Source: Rhodoblastus sphagnicola (lineage in GTDB: Bacteria > Pseudomonadota > Alphaproteobacteria > Rhizobiales > Beijerinckiaceae). From it: a stretch of DNA of 64,000 nt. Location: assembly GCF_002937075.1 (NCBI RefSeq), contig NZ_NHSJ01000082.1:1-64000 (forward strand). Reading direction: 5' to 3'. A program made the position numbers and the translations under genes. Position 1 is the first letter of the stretch, and each line of letters begins with the position of its first letter. Shown piece after piece: positions 53,397 through 61,700 of the stretch. The notes below the pieces were generated by a model. That model was not told the DNA's origin and did no database searches. It saw only the letters and a program-made list of their open reading frames with translations.

Positions 53397-54410
53397 GTGA
53401 ACGAAGCCGCCCCGCCGCCGGAAGCCGCCAAAAAAATCGCCACCGAGGCTTCCTCAAACAAGTCGTCCGCCGCTAATAAAGGCGCGCCGGAGGCGAAGGC
53501 GCCTGATCATGCCGCGGTCGCGCCGGACGAAGCGCACCGTCGCCTCGCGCAAATGCGCCACGATCCCGCCGCGATCCGCCGGGTGTTCGAAACCGGCGAA
53601 TATCCTTACGCGCAGCACATGCGCCCGGGGCCTTATGAAGAGCACATGCTGAAATTGCAGCAGGAACTGCTCAAGGCGCAGCGTTGGGTGGAGTCTGTTG
53701 GCGAAAAGATCGTCATGGTGTTCGAGGGGCGCGACGCCGCCGGCAAGGGCGGCACGATCAAGCGCTTCATGGAGCACATGAATCCGCGCACGGCGCGCGT
53801 CGTCGCGCTGCAAAAGCCGACCGAGCGCGAGCGCACGCAATGGTTCTTCCAGCGCTACATCTCGCAATTGCCCTCAGGCGGCGAGATCTGCCTGTTCGAC
53901 CGCTCCTGGTACAATCGCGCCGGCGTCGAGCGTGTGATGGGGTTCTGCACGCCCACCGAATATCTCGAATTCATGCGGCAATGCCCGGAGGTCGAGCGCA
54001 TGCTGGCGCGCTCGGGCGTTCGCCTGTTCAAATACTGGTTCTCGGTGTCGCGCGAGGAGCAGCGCCGCCGCTTCGAGGCCCGCAAGGACGACCCGTTGAA
54101 ACAGTGGAAGCTGTCGCCGATCGATCTGGCGTCGCTGGGCAAGTGGGACGATTACACCGAGGCCAAGGAGGCGATGTTCTTCTATACCGACACCGCCGAT
54201 GCGCCCTGGATCATCATCAAATCCGACGACAAGAAGCGGGCGCGCCTCAATTGCATGACCCATTTCCTGTGGTCGCTGCCCTATCCCAACAAGGATTTGT
54301 CGATCATCCACGCCCCGGACCCGCTGATCGTCGGTTCGACCGAACACGTCATCGGCCGCGACTCGCACATTATCGAGAAGACCGTGCATCCCGACCTGAA
54401 ACGGGGGTAG
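53397..54410 (+). CDS. ppk2: Polyphosphate kinase 2
   Basis: 337 residues from a GTG at 53397, which has AGAGGA seven bases upstream. Walker A FEGRDAAGKGGTIKRF is near residue 110, the lid/Walker B region with EICLFDRSWYNRAGVERVMG near 165, and the basic lid RRRFEARKDDPLKQWKLSPID near 235. This is the single-domain PPK2 layout that moves phosphate between polyphosphate and nucleotides. The N-terminal 45 residues are Ala/Lys-rich and disordered. Confidence 0.94.
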   Translation: MNEAAPPPEAAKKIATEASSNKSSAANKGAPEAKAPDHAAVAPDEAHRRLAQMRHDPAAIRRVFETGEYPYAQHMRPGPYEEHMLKLQQELLKAQRWVESVGEKIVMVFEGRDAAGKGGTIKRFMEHMNPRTARVVALQKPTERERTQWFFQRYISQLPSGGEICLFDRSWYNRAGVERVMGFCTPTEYLEFMRQCPEVERMLARSGVRLFKYWFSVSREEQRRRFEARKDDPLKQWKLSPIDLASLGKWDDYTEAKEAMFFYTDTADAPWIIIKSDDKKRARLNCMTHFLWSLPYPNKDLSIIHAPDPLIVGSTEHVIGRDSHIIEKTVHPDLKRG

Positions 54411-54411
54411 A

Positions 54412-54454
54412 GCATTTTCGCGCGAAACGGAGAGAGGTTCGCGCGAAAAAATGC
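54412..54454. terminator. Imperfect hairpin after ppk2
   Basis: GCATTTTCGCGCGAA (54412-54426) and TTCGCGCGAAAAAATGC (54438-54454) pair with a small bulge. It resembles the Rhizobiales intergenic palindromes and sits directly after the ppk2 stop; it lacks a proper T-run. Confidence 0.5.
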
Positions 54455-54700
54455 GTCAAAACAAAAGATTGGACCCCAGTCGGCGAACGGGCGTTCCCCG
54501 AACGGGGGGCGTGCGTCGATTCGCGCCTCCGTCCGGAGATGGCTTAGAAAAATCAGGCGGTTGCATTGCACAAAAGGGCCGGATGCCACGGATAGGACAG
54601 GAAATTTTAATATAAGTTTAAAATAAGATGCGCTAACTAGGCCCGACATCCGCCTTTCGACCTCCGCCGTGGAGGCCTTTGGGAACAATGGAGACTGGCC
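54455..54700. other. Intergenic region with a CtrA-type site
   Basis: No gene is seen. It turns AT-rich near 54600 and contains TTAATATAAGTTTAA (54607-54621), a perfect TTAA-N7-TTAA site 79 bp before the next ATG. Confidence 0.5.
54607..54621. promoter_or_regulatory. Perfect TTAA-N7-TTAA site
   Basis: TTAATATAAGTTTAA, upstream of the 125-residue conserved gene. The surrounding AT-rich sequence makes chance occurrence more likely here than at the other sites. Confidence 0.42.
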
Positions 54701-55078
54701 ATGGTTGAGGTTCTCGTCAAATACAACAATCGGCATGTGCCGGAAACCGAAATCGACTGGCTGCTCAACAAGTTGCCGGCGATGGTGGCGCCCATGTTCG
54801 ACACGCCCCAGGATCCCGAAGCCCGCGTGTTCGAAACCGACGTTCAGCCGAAGATCGAGGAGGGCGTTCCGAGCGAGTCGCACGCCCACATCGAAATTCG
54901 CCTCAAGGCGAAGCACAACGAGACCCACGACCTGCGCGCCGGGCACATCGTCTACGCGCTGCGCCATGGCATCCGCCTGCTCGCCCACAGCGAAGGCCAC
55001 GCGCCCAGCATTCATGTGCTGGACGAACGTCGCCTGCTGATGGGAATCGAATTCATCGACTCGGCCGAAGCCGCCTGA
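54701..55078 (+). CDS. Conserved protein of unknown function, 125 residues
   Basis: ATG 54701 with GGAG seven bases upstream. The sequence is charged and soluble (VEVLVKYNNRHVPETEIDWLL at the start, SHAHIEIRLKAKHNETHDLRAG in the middle, LLMGIEFIDS at the end). Many histidines and acidic residues could bind a metal. There is no signal peptide or membrane segment. A strong hairpin follows. No family is recognised; the CtrA-type site upstream is the only clue to function. Confidence 0.75.
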   Translation: MVEVLVKYNNRHVPETEIDWLLNKLPAMVAPMFDTPQDPEARVFETDVQPKIEEGVPSESHAHIEIRLKAKHNETHDLRAGHIVYALRHGIRLLAHSEGHAPSIHVLDERRLLMGIEFIDSAEAA

Positions 55079-55094
55079 CTTTTACGCGTCATCA

Positions 55095-55127
55095 CAGCGC
55101 AGCCAGAAATGGCTGCGCTGAAATTTT
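55095..55127 (+). terminator. GNRA-capped terminator
   Basis: CAGCGCAGCCA-GAAA-TGGCTGCGCTG, a perfect 11-bp stem (55095-55105, 55110-55120) followed by AAATTTT, 17 bp after the stop of the 125-residue gene. Confidence 0.8.
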
Positions 55128-55211
55128 AGAGACGAATACTGATCCGGGCCACGAGCCTGCGGGACTCGCTGATCGTCGGTTTGACCGAACGAGCCATCGG
55201 CCGCGTCATAC

Positions 55212-55763
55212 TCACATCTCCAGCGGCCCGCGCGTGATCGCGGCTATGCCGGTGCGCGAGACTTCCACCAGCCCGATCGGCCGCATCAGCTCGACGAAAT
55301 CGTCGATTTTCTTCGGCGCGCCGGTCAGTTCGAAAATAAAGCTCTCGGTGGTGGCGTCGATGACGCGGGCGCGAAACGCTTCGGCGAGGCGCAGGGCCTC
55401 GGTGCGGCTTTCGCCCTTGCCGCGCACCTTGATCATCGCCAGTTCGCGCTGGACGAACGCGTCCGCGAGGCTCAAATCGGTGACGGTGTGGATCGGCACG
55501 ATGCGTTCGAGCTGGTGGGAGATCTGCTCGATGGTCTCAGGCGCGCCGGAAGTGACGACGGTGATGCGCGACAGGCCCTGAAGATGGGCGACCTCGGCCA
55601 CCGTCAGGCTTTCGATATTGTAGCCGCGGCCGGAAAACAGGCCGACGACGCGGGCGAGCACGCCGGGCTCATTGTCGACCAGCACCGAAAGCACATGGGT
55701 TTCGCGGCGCTCGGTCTTGCCGGCGGAGGAGGAATAGGGCGAAAGGGCGGCCTGAGCGTTCAT
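55212..55763 (-). CDS. ilvH: Acetolactate synthase small (regulatory) subunit
   Basis: 183 residues. The N-terminal ACT domain HVLSVLVDNEPGVLARVVGLFSGRGYNIESLTV binds valine for feedback control, and the C-terminal domain (about 95-175; ELAMIKVRGKG, FELTGAPKKIDDFVELM) contacts the catalytic subunit. ATG 55763 is chosen over an in-frame start at 55796. It is downstream of ilvB with a 204-bp gap that holds intergenic palindromes. Confidence 0.95.
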   Translation of the reverse strand: MNAQAALSPYSSSAGKTERRETHVLSVLVDNEPGVLARVVGLFSGRGYNIESLTVAEVAHLQGLSRITVVTSGAPETIEQISHQLERIVPIHTVTDLSLADAFVQRELAMIKVRGKGESRTEALRLAEAFRARVIDATTESFIFELTGAPKKIDDFVELMRPIGLVEVSRTGIAAITRGPLEM

Positions 55764-55811
55764 GATGGGCGTTCCGTTCCTGAAATCTGTTCTCAATCCT
55801 GGGCGTTGGCG

Positions 55812-55962
55812 TCCCCTCTCCCCGTGAACGGGGAGAGGGACAAGGGTGAGGGGGAGTCGGGGATTTGGCCTTGGCGCTTGTTGCCGCGGCTAGTCGAAAG
55901 CCGAGGCCAACGCCGGTGTCCCCCTCACCCCAACCCTCTCCCCGCAAGCGGGGAGAGGGGGC
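55812..55962. repeat. Inverted palindromic repeats between ilvB and ilvH
   Basis: CCCTCTCCCCGTGAACGGGG with GAGAGGG (from about 55814) and a mirrored CCCTCTCCCCGCAAGCGGGG with GAGAGGG (from about 55934) each form a hairpin, and the flanking GTGAGGGGG/CCCCCTCAC pair across the gap. Same general family as 48896-49020. Either hairpin could stabilise or separate the ilvB and ilvH parts of the mRNA. Confidence 0.75.
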
Positions 55963-55967
55963 TAAAC

Positions 55968-57728
55968 TCACACCAGCATCTTGCCCTTGTCGTCGATCAC
56001 CGACCCGATGTCTTCGCCGGTATCGGGCAGGATCATGTCATTGTGGGCCTTGCCCGACGGGATCATCGGCAGGCAGTTTTCCGCCTTGTCCACCAGGCAG
56101 TCGAAGATCACCGCGCCGGGATGGTCGATCATCTCCTGAATGGCGGCGTCGAGTTGCGCCGGGTCCGAGCAGCGAATCCCCTTCATGCCATAGGCTTCCG
56201 CCAGCTTGACGAAATCGGGCAGGGCCTCCGAGTAGGAGGAGGAATAGCGCCCGCCATGCAGCAGTTCCTGCCACTGGCGCACCATGCCCATATATTCGTT
56301 GTTGAGGATGAAGATCTTCACCGGCGCCAAAAACTGCTTGGCGGTCGAAAGCTCCTGGATGTTCATCAGGATCGAGGCCTCGCCGGCGATGTCGATCACC
56401 AGCGAGTCGGGATGGGCGAGCTGCGTGCCGATGGCGGCGGGCAGGCCATAGCCCATGGTGCCCAGGCCGCCGGAGGTCATCCAGCGGTTCGGCTCCTCGA
56501 ACTTGTAGTGCTGCGCCGCCCACATCTGGTGTTGGCCGACTTCGGTGGTGATATAGGTGTCGCGGTCCTTGGTCAGCGCATAGAGCCGCTCGACCGCCAG
56601 TTGCGGTTTTATGGTCGTGTCGGACTTCTTGTAGCCGAAACTGTTGCGCGCGCGCCATTTGTTGATCTGCGCCCACCACGCCGCCATCGCCTTCTTGTCG
56701 GGCTGGTGCGCCTCCGTGCGCCACAGCCGCACGATGTCTTCGAGCACATGGCCGCAGTCGCCGATGATGGCCAAATCCACCGCCACGGTCTTGTTGATCG
56801 AGGACGGGTCGATGTCGATGTGGATTTTCTTGGAGCCGGGCGAGAAGGCGTCGAGGCGGCCGGTGATGCGGTCGTCGAAACGCGCGCCGACGCAGATCAT
56901 CAGATCGCAGTCGTGCATGGCGTTATTGGCCTCGTAGGAGCCGTGCATGCCGAGCATGCCCAGCCAGTTCGGGCCGGAGCCGGGATAGGCGCCCAATCCC
57001 ATCAGCGTCGAGGTGATGGGGAAGTTGGTCTGCTGCACCAGTTCGCGCAACAAGGCCGAGGCGGCCGGTCCGGCGTTGATCACGCCGCCGCCGGTGTAGA
57101 GGATCGGCTTTTTCGCCTTGGCCATCATGGCCACGGCCTGCTTGATCTTGGCCAGATCGCCCTTGACCTGGGGCTGATAGGTCTTGTGCTGGATGTTCTT
57201 GGGCGGCGCATAGGTTCCGCTGGCGAACTGCACGTCCTTGGGCACGTCGATCACCACCGGGCCGGGACGGCCGGAGCGGGCGATGTAGAAGGCCTCGTGC
57301 AGGATGCGCGGCAGATCCTCGATGCTGCGCACGAGGTAATTGTGCTTGGTGCAATGCCGGGTCAGGCCAACCGTGTCGCATTCCTGGAAGGCGTCGGAGC
57401 CGATCAGATGGGTCGGCACCTGTCCGGTGATGCACACCAGCGGGATGGAATCCATCAAGGCGTCGGTGAGGCCGGTGATGGCGTTGGTGGCGCCGGGGCC
57501 GGAGGTCACCAGCACGGCGCCGACCTTGCCGGTCGAGCGGGCGTAGCCTTCGGCGGCATGGGCCGCGCCCTGCTCGTGGCGAACGAGGACGTGCTTGACC
57601 TTGGTCTGATGGAACAGGGCGTCATAGATCGGAAGCACCGCGCCGCCGGGATAACCGAACAAATGCGTCACGCCCTGATCGGTCAGGGCTTGCACCACCA
57701 TTTCGGCACCGGTCATGATCTTCGACAT
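55968..57728 (-). CDS. ilvB: Acetolactate synthase large (catalytic) subunit
   Basis: 586 residues. The thiamine-diphosphate enzyme domains are in order: the catalytic glutamate in VKHVLVRHEQGAAHAAEGYAR near residue 50, SGPGATNAITGLTDALMDSIP, and the TPP/Mg motif VIDIAGEASILMNIQELSTA with ILNNEYMGMVRQWQ near residue 450. It makes acetolactate and acetohydroxybutyrate for Val, Leu and Ile. ATG 57728 with an AGGTGGAACGGAAA leader is chosen. Expression is probably set by the leader-peptide attenuator upstream. Confidence 0.96.
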   Translation of the reverse strand: MSKIMTGAEMVVQALTDQGVTHLFGYPGGAVLPIYDALFHQTKVKHVLVRHEQGAAHAAEGYARSTGKVGAVLVTSGPGATNAITGLTDALMDSIPLVCITGQVPTHLIGSDAFQECDTVGLTRHCTKHNYLVRSIEDLPRILHEAFYIARSGRPGPVVIDVPKDVQFASGTYAPPKNIQHKTYQPQVKGDLAKIKQAVAMMAKAKKPILYTGGGVINAGPAASALLRELVQQTNFPITSTLMGLGAYPGSGPNWLGMLGMHGSYEANNAMHDCDLMICVGARFDDRITGRLDAFSPGSKKIHIDIDPSSINKTVAVDLAIIGDCGHVLEDIVRLWRTEAHQPDKKAMAAWWAQINKWRARNSFGYKKSDTTIKPQLAVERLYALTKDRDTYITTEVGQHQMWAAQHYKFEEPNRWMTSGGLGTMGYGLPAAIGTQLAHPDSLVIDIAGEASILMNIQELSTAKQFLAPVKIFILNNEYMGMVRQWQELLHGGRYSSSYSEALPDFVKLAEAYGMKGIRCSDPAQLDAAIQEMIDHPGAVIFDCLVDKAENCLPMIPSGKAHNDMILPDTGEDIGSVIDDKGKMLV

Positions 57729-57809
57729 TTTCCGTTCCACCTCTTCTCGCAATTGGCCTGTTGTCTTGCTTGGTCTGTTGCTTGGGCCTGTCGTCACGAA
57801 ACCGGAAAT

Positions 57810-57831
57810 AAAAAAGGCCCCTTTCGGGACC
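57810..57831 (-). terminator. Attenuator terminator of ilvB
   Basis: On the minus strand GGTCCC-GAAA-GGGGCC (57831-57816) followed by six T (57815-57810). Its 5' arm overlaps the 3' arm of the antiterminator at 57829-57831, so the two structures exclude each other. Confidence 0.9.
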
Positions 57832-57862
57832 CGGATCAAGCGCCAGCTTCAGGAGTCCGGGT
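57829..57862 (-). promoter_or_regulatory. Antiterminator of the ilvB attenuator
   Basis: ACCCGGA (minus strand, 57862-57856) pairs exactly with TCCGGGT (57835-57829), capturing part of the terminator 5' arm. A competing pairing AAGCGCCAG (57887-57879, inside the leader peptide) with CTGGCGCTT (57846-57838) would be broken by a ribosome stalled at the Ile-Leu-Val codons. Confidence 0.8.
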
Positions 57863-57924
57863 CAGCCCCGGCCTGTTTCTGGCGCTTTCGCTACTACGAC
57901 GAGGATTTTGGCCACGTGTTCCAT
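57862..57924 (-). CDS. ilv leader peptide
   Basis: A 20-residue ORF, ATG 57924 to TGA 57862-57864, containing the run KILVVVAK, that is Ile-Leu-Val-Val-Val, the products of the pathway controlled. AGGAG lies close before the ATG, and a GTG three codons on (57915) would have better spacing, so either may be used. It precedes the terminator by about 30 bases and ilvB by 134. Composition and position are those of a transcription-attenuation leader. Confidence 0.85.
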   Translation of the reverse strand: MEHVAKILVVVAKAPETGRG

Positions 57925-57945
57925 TCTCCTGGGAATACGGAGATT

Positions 57946-57974
57946 TTTCTATGACAGCCGCGCGTTCCGGTCAA
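57946..57974 (-). promoter_or_regulatory. Candidate ilvB promoter
   Basis: On the minus strand TTGACC (57974-57969), 17 bases, TAGAAA (57951-57946), about 20 bp before the leader peptide ATG. The -35 fits well and the -10 moderately. Confidence 0.5.
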
Positions 57975-58232
57975 GGGCTTGCCGTCAAAATCGCCGGCGA
58001 CCGCCGCCAAACTACAGCTTGACGGCGCCGGGGAGCTAAATTAACTATTTTTCAAATTGTTCAAATCTATCTTATGCTTTCCTTGAATAAATTGGCAAGC
58101 GAATGACGAAAGTTGCTGGCGGGTGACGAAGTTGCGGAATTGTGACGGTTGCGAAATCACGAACGCTTGGACGCGACGACTTTCAGCCTTCCGCGTTGCA
58201 TTGGCGGTGACGCCGAGAAAGGCGCGCCCGCG
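57975..58232. other. Divergent intergenic region, ilv leader and DUF4214-like gene
   Basis: Together with the ilv promoter this makes a 308-bp gap. It is AT-rich at 58040-58100 (TTAACTATTTTTCAAATTG), probably holding the promoter of the plus-strand gene. No gene or strong hairpin was found. Confidence 0.4.
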
Positions 58233-58796
58233 ATGAGCGACGACAAGCCCAGCGCCGATGTTTTCCAGCTTCTCACGGCGTCCACGACGCGCCGGTTGTT
58301 GCAAACCATGCGGGACGCCTGCGCGGAGGCCGAGGACGATCCGTTTGTCACAAGGGCGGCGCCCGAAGTCGTATTGTCCGCCGGCGCGGCAAAGACGGCG
58401 GGCCGCAGCGTGATTTTCGCCTCAGACGGGGCGGTCGCCGCGCCCGACTGGCTGGTGCTGTGCGAAACGCGCGCGGCGCGCGAAGGCGCGGGCGCGGTGT
58501 TCGGCTTCGCCAGGCGCCTGCCGGGCGCGGCCGAACCGCGAGAATTCGCGCGTCTCGCCCATGCGGTTCTGTTCGCGCGCGCCGCCACCCCCGCCGAACT
58601 CGATCATTATGCCGGCGAAGTGTCGCGTCGCGCGATGAGCCGGCAGGGCTTCCTGACCGAATTGTTGTCCTCGCCGGAAGCGATGGCGCGCCGCTGGCGC
58701 TTCGCCCTGCTTCCGCTCGACGGAGAGCTGAGCGCCGTGTTTGGCGTGGAAGGGTTCGACGATCTGGCGCCGCCGCGCTTCGTGATCGAGGATTGA
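58233..58796 (+). CDS. DUF4214-like protein beside the glycosyltransferase
   Basis: 187 residues from ATG 58233. The C-terminal half HAVLFARAATPAELDHYAGEVSRRAMSRQGFLTELLSSPEAM resembles the DUF4214 pattern (two-helix unit ending in FLxSxE) often found in surface-layer and glycan-linked proteins. The first half has no recognised fold. Its stop lies two bases before the triple-glycosyltransferase ATG, so they are cotranscribed and probably act together. Confidence 0.7.
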   Translation: MSDDKPSADVFQLLTASTTRRLLQTMRDACAEAEDDPFVTRAAPEVVLSAGAAKTAGRSVIFASDGAVAAPDWLVLCETRAAREGAGAVFGFARRLPGAAEPREFARLAHAVLFARAATPAELDHYAGEVSRRAMSRQGFLTELLSSPEAMARRWRFALLPLDGELSAVFGVEGFDDLAPPRFVIED

Positions 58797-58798
58797 AG

Positions 58799-61700
58799 AT
58801 GGCGAGCACGGATTTGGCGCGCAAGGATTTGGCGCGCAAGCCTCGGGCCTTGGTTCTCTGCTTCTTCCCGGCGTTTTCGCCGCCGTCGAGCGGCGGCGAA
58901 ATGCGTCTGGGCGGGCTCTATCGCGAATTCGCGCGGCATTATGACGTCACGCTGCTGACATCGACCGATTTCGGCGCGCGTTTCGAGGAAATCCACCACG
59001 GCGCGGGATTCCGCGAATTGCGCTTTCCCAAGGACGAGTTCTGGCGCAAGGCTTATGCGACGCTCGACGCCTCCGGCCTGTCGGGCGACCTGTCGCCGCT
59101 CGCCTTCGCGCTTGCCGTGAGCGATCCCGCCTGCGAATTGCGGCGGGTCGCGTGCGAACTGGCCGTGGGCGCCGATGTCATCATCCATGATTTCCCCTAT
59201 TCGGAGCCGATCTTTTCCGACGGCGCGCCGGCGCCGGAAATCTACAATTCGCACAATGTCGAGGCGAGCCTGCTGTCCTCGATCGCGCGCGGGTCCGGTT
59301 TCGAGGCCGCCTGGCTGAAACTGCTGCGCATCGAGGGCAATCTCATCCGTCGCGCCCAAAAAGTGTTCGCGACCAGCGCGGCAGATGCGGAAATCTTTCG
59401 GCTTCTGTACGGCGCCGCGCCGGAAAAGCTGTTCCTGTGCCCGAACGGCTATTGCGAGGATGAAATCGACGCAACGGCGGCGTCTCGGGTCGAGGCGGCG
59501 CGCGAACCCGGCGAGCGGCCAGTGCTGCTGTTCACCGGTTCGGGCCATCATCCCAATGTCGAGGCGGCGGAAAGCCTGCTGTCGCTCGCGCGCTACATGC
59601 CGGATTGCCGGTTCGTGGTGGCCGGCGGCGTGTGTGGCGCGCTCGCGCATCGGCCGAGGGGCGAAAACGTCGAGCTGTTCGGACCGTTCACGCCGAAACA
59701 AAAGAAGGATCTGCTGGTCGAGGCCGATATCTATATCAATCCGGTGGTGCTCGGCTCCGGCACCAGCCTCAAGGCGGTCGAGGCGCTCGCCGCTCATCTG
59801 CCGATGGTTTCGACGCCCGAGGGCGTGCGGGGACTGGATCTCACGCCGGACGATCATGCGGTGATCGTGCAGCGCGAGGAATTCGTCCTGGCGATCCGGC
59901 GGGTTCTCGCCGACGCGCCGCTGCGGGCGCGCATCGCGGCCGATGGCCGCAAGCTCGCGGAGGCGCGGCTGTGCTGGCGCGCCATCGCGGACCGGCTGGC
60001 GGCGGATTTGGCCTCGGATGTGGCGGCGGAAGCGTCGCGACCGGCGCCGCGCCCGCTGGCGCTGGCGTTCAACGATTATTCCCTGACCGGACTGCAATCC
60101 GGCGGCGCCGCGCGTGTCGGCAATCTGCTGGCCAATCTCGATTGCGACGTCGTTCTCACGACCTTTGCCGCGACGGCGCAAATCGCCCTGCTCGACAAGG
60201 GGGTGTTGCAGATCGGCGCGCCCAAGAGCGCGGATCACGCCGCTTTCGAGGCGGCGGTGAACCGGGGGCAGGCGGTTTCGGTCAACGACGGCGTGGCCGC
60301 CCTGTTCGTCGCGGGCAACCGCGCCCTGCGCGAGATCGTCGCTTCCCTGGCGTGGCGCGCCGAAGCGCTCATCTTCGAGCATCCCTATATGGCGCCGGCG
60401 CTGGACGAGCTGCGGCGGCTGCGGCCCGAACTTTCCGTGATTTACAGCGCCCACAATGTCGAAGCGCAGTTGAAGCGCAAGCTTTTACGCGGACATCCCC
60501 TCGCGCGCAGTCTGGTTGGCTTCATCGCGGAACTGGAGCGCCGACTGGTCGCCAAAGCCGACCTGATCGTGTGCTGCACCGAAGCGGATCGCCAAAGCTT
60601 CGCCGCCATGACGGACGCGCCGATCGTGCTCAGCCCCAACGGCTGCCGGATCGCGCCGCTCGAACGCAAGGCCGCGCCCGCCGGAGCGCCGAAACGGATC
60701 GGGTTCCTGGGCTCCAGCCATGGCCCGAACGTCGCCGCCGCCGAATTTATCGTCGCCCGACTGGCGCCGTTGTTTCCCAAGGCGCGCTTCGAACTGATCG
60801 GCTCGGTCTGCGGCGCGCTGAAAGCGCCGCCTCCCGACAATGTCGTGCTGCACGGCGTCGCGCCGGAGCGCATGAAAACCTTCCTGATGCAGCAATGGGA
60901 TCTGGCGCTGAACCCGCTGACCGCAGGCGGCGGCTCCAGCCTGAAGCTGCCCGACTATATGGCGCATGGCCTGCCGACGCTGAACACGGCGGAAGGCGCG
61001 CGCGGCTTCGCGGTGGCCGCGCGCGGCGCGGGGCGCGTCGTCGATCTGGCCGACTTTCCCGCCGCCCTGAGGCAGATGCTGGCGGAGTCCGCCGCGCTCG
61101 CCGACCAGGGCGCCCGCGCCCGCGCCTATGCGGAGGAGGAGTTGTCCTGGGCCGCCGCGGCAAACGACTATCGGGCGGCGTTGCGGTCGCTGTTGCGCGT
61201 CCCCGCGCCGCGCGCGCCGCGCCGCCTCCTCGTGGTGACCTATCGCTATACCGAACCGTCGCGCGGCGGCGCCGAAGAATATCTGATCGAAACGCTCAAG
61301 CGGCTGCGCGGCCGGTTTTCTCGCATCGATCTTGCGGCTGTCGATGTCGAGCGGATCGAGAACCGCCATCATTTCGGCTGCGAATTGACCGAAGGTCCGG
61401 GCGCGGCCGGACGCCTCGGCGAATTGTTCGACACCGCCCGGTATTTTCCCAGCGAGGAACTGGGCGAGGCGGAAATGCGCGAACGCGCCAGCGATCTCGA
61501 ACGCATCTGGGCGAGCGAGGAATTTCATCTGCTCGCGCCCTTCGCCAAGGTCCTGGCCGACCCGGAGGCGCCCAGCCTGTTTTCCGGCTTTTTCGGGCCG
61601 GAGGCCGAGGGCGGCGTCATCCGGCGCTGGACGGCGCCCGATTTCTCCTTCCTGCTTCCACAGGAGGCGCGGCTGTTCCAGTTGCGCGGTTTCGCCTCGG

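Noticed and set aside
55488..58022. 844-codon plus-strand open frame opposite ilvB and ilvH
   Set aside because: Antisense to conserved genes and to the attenuator; no motif.
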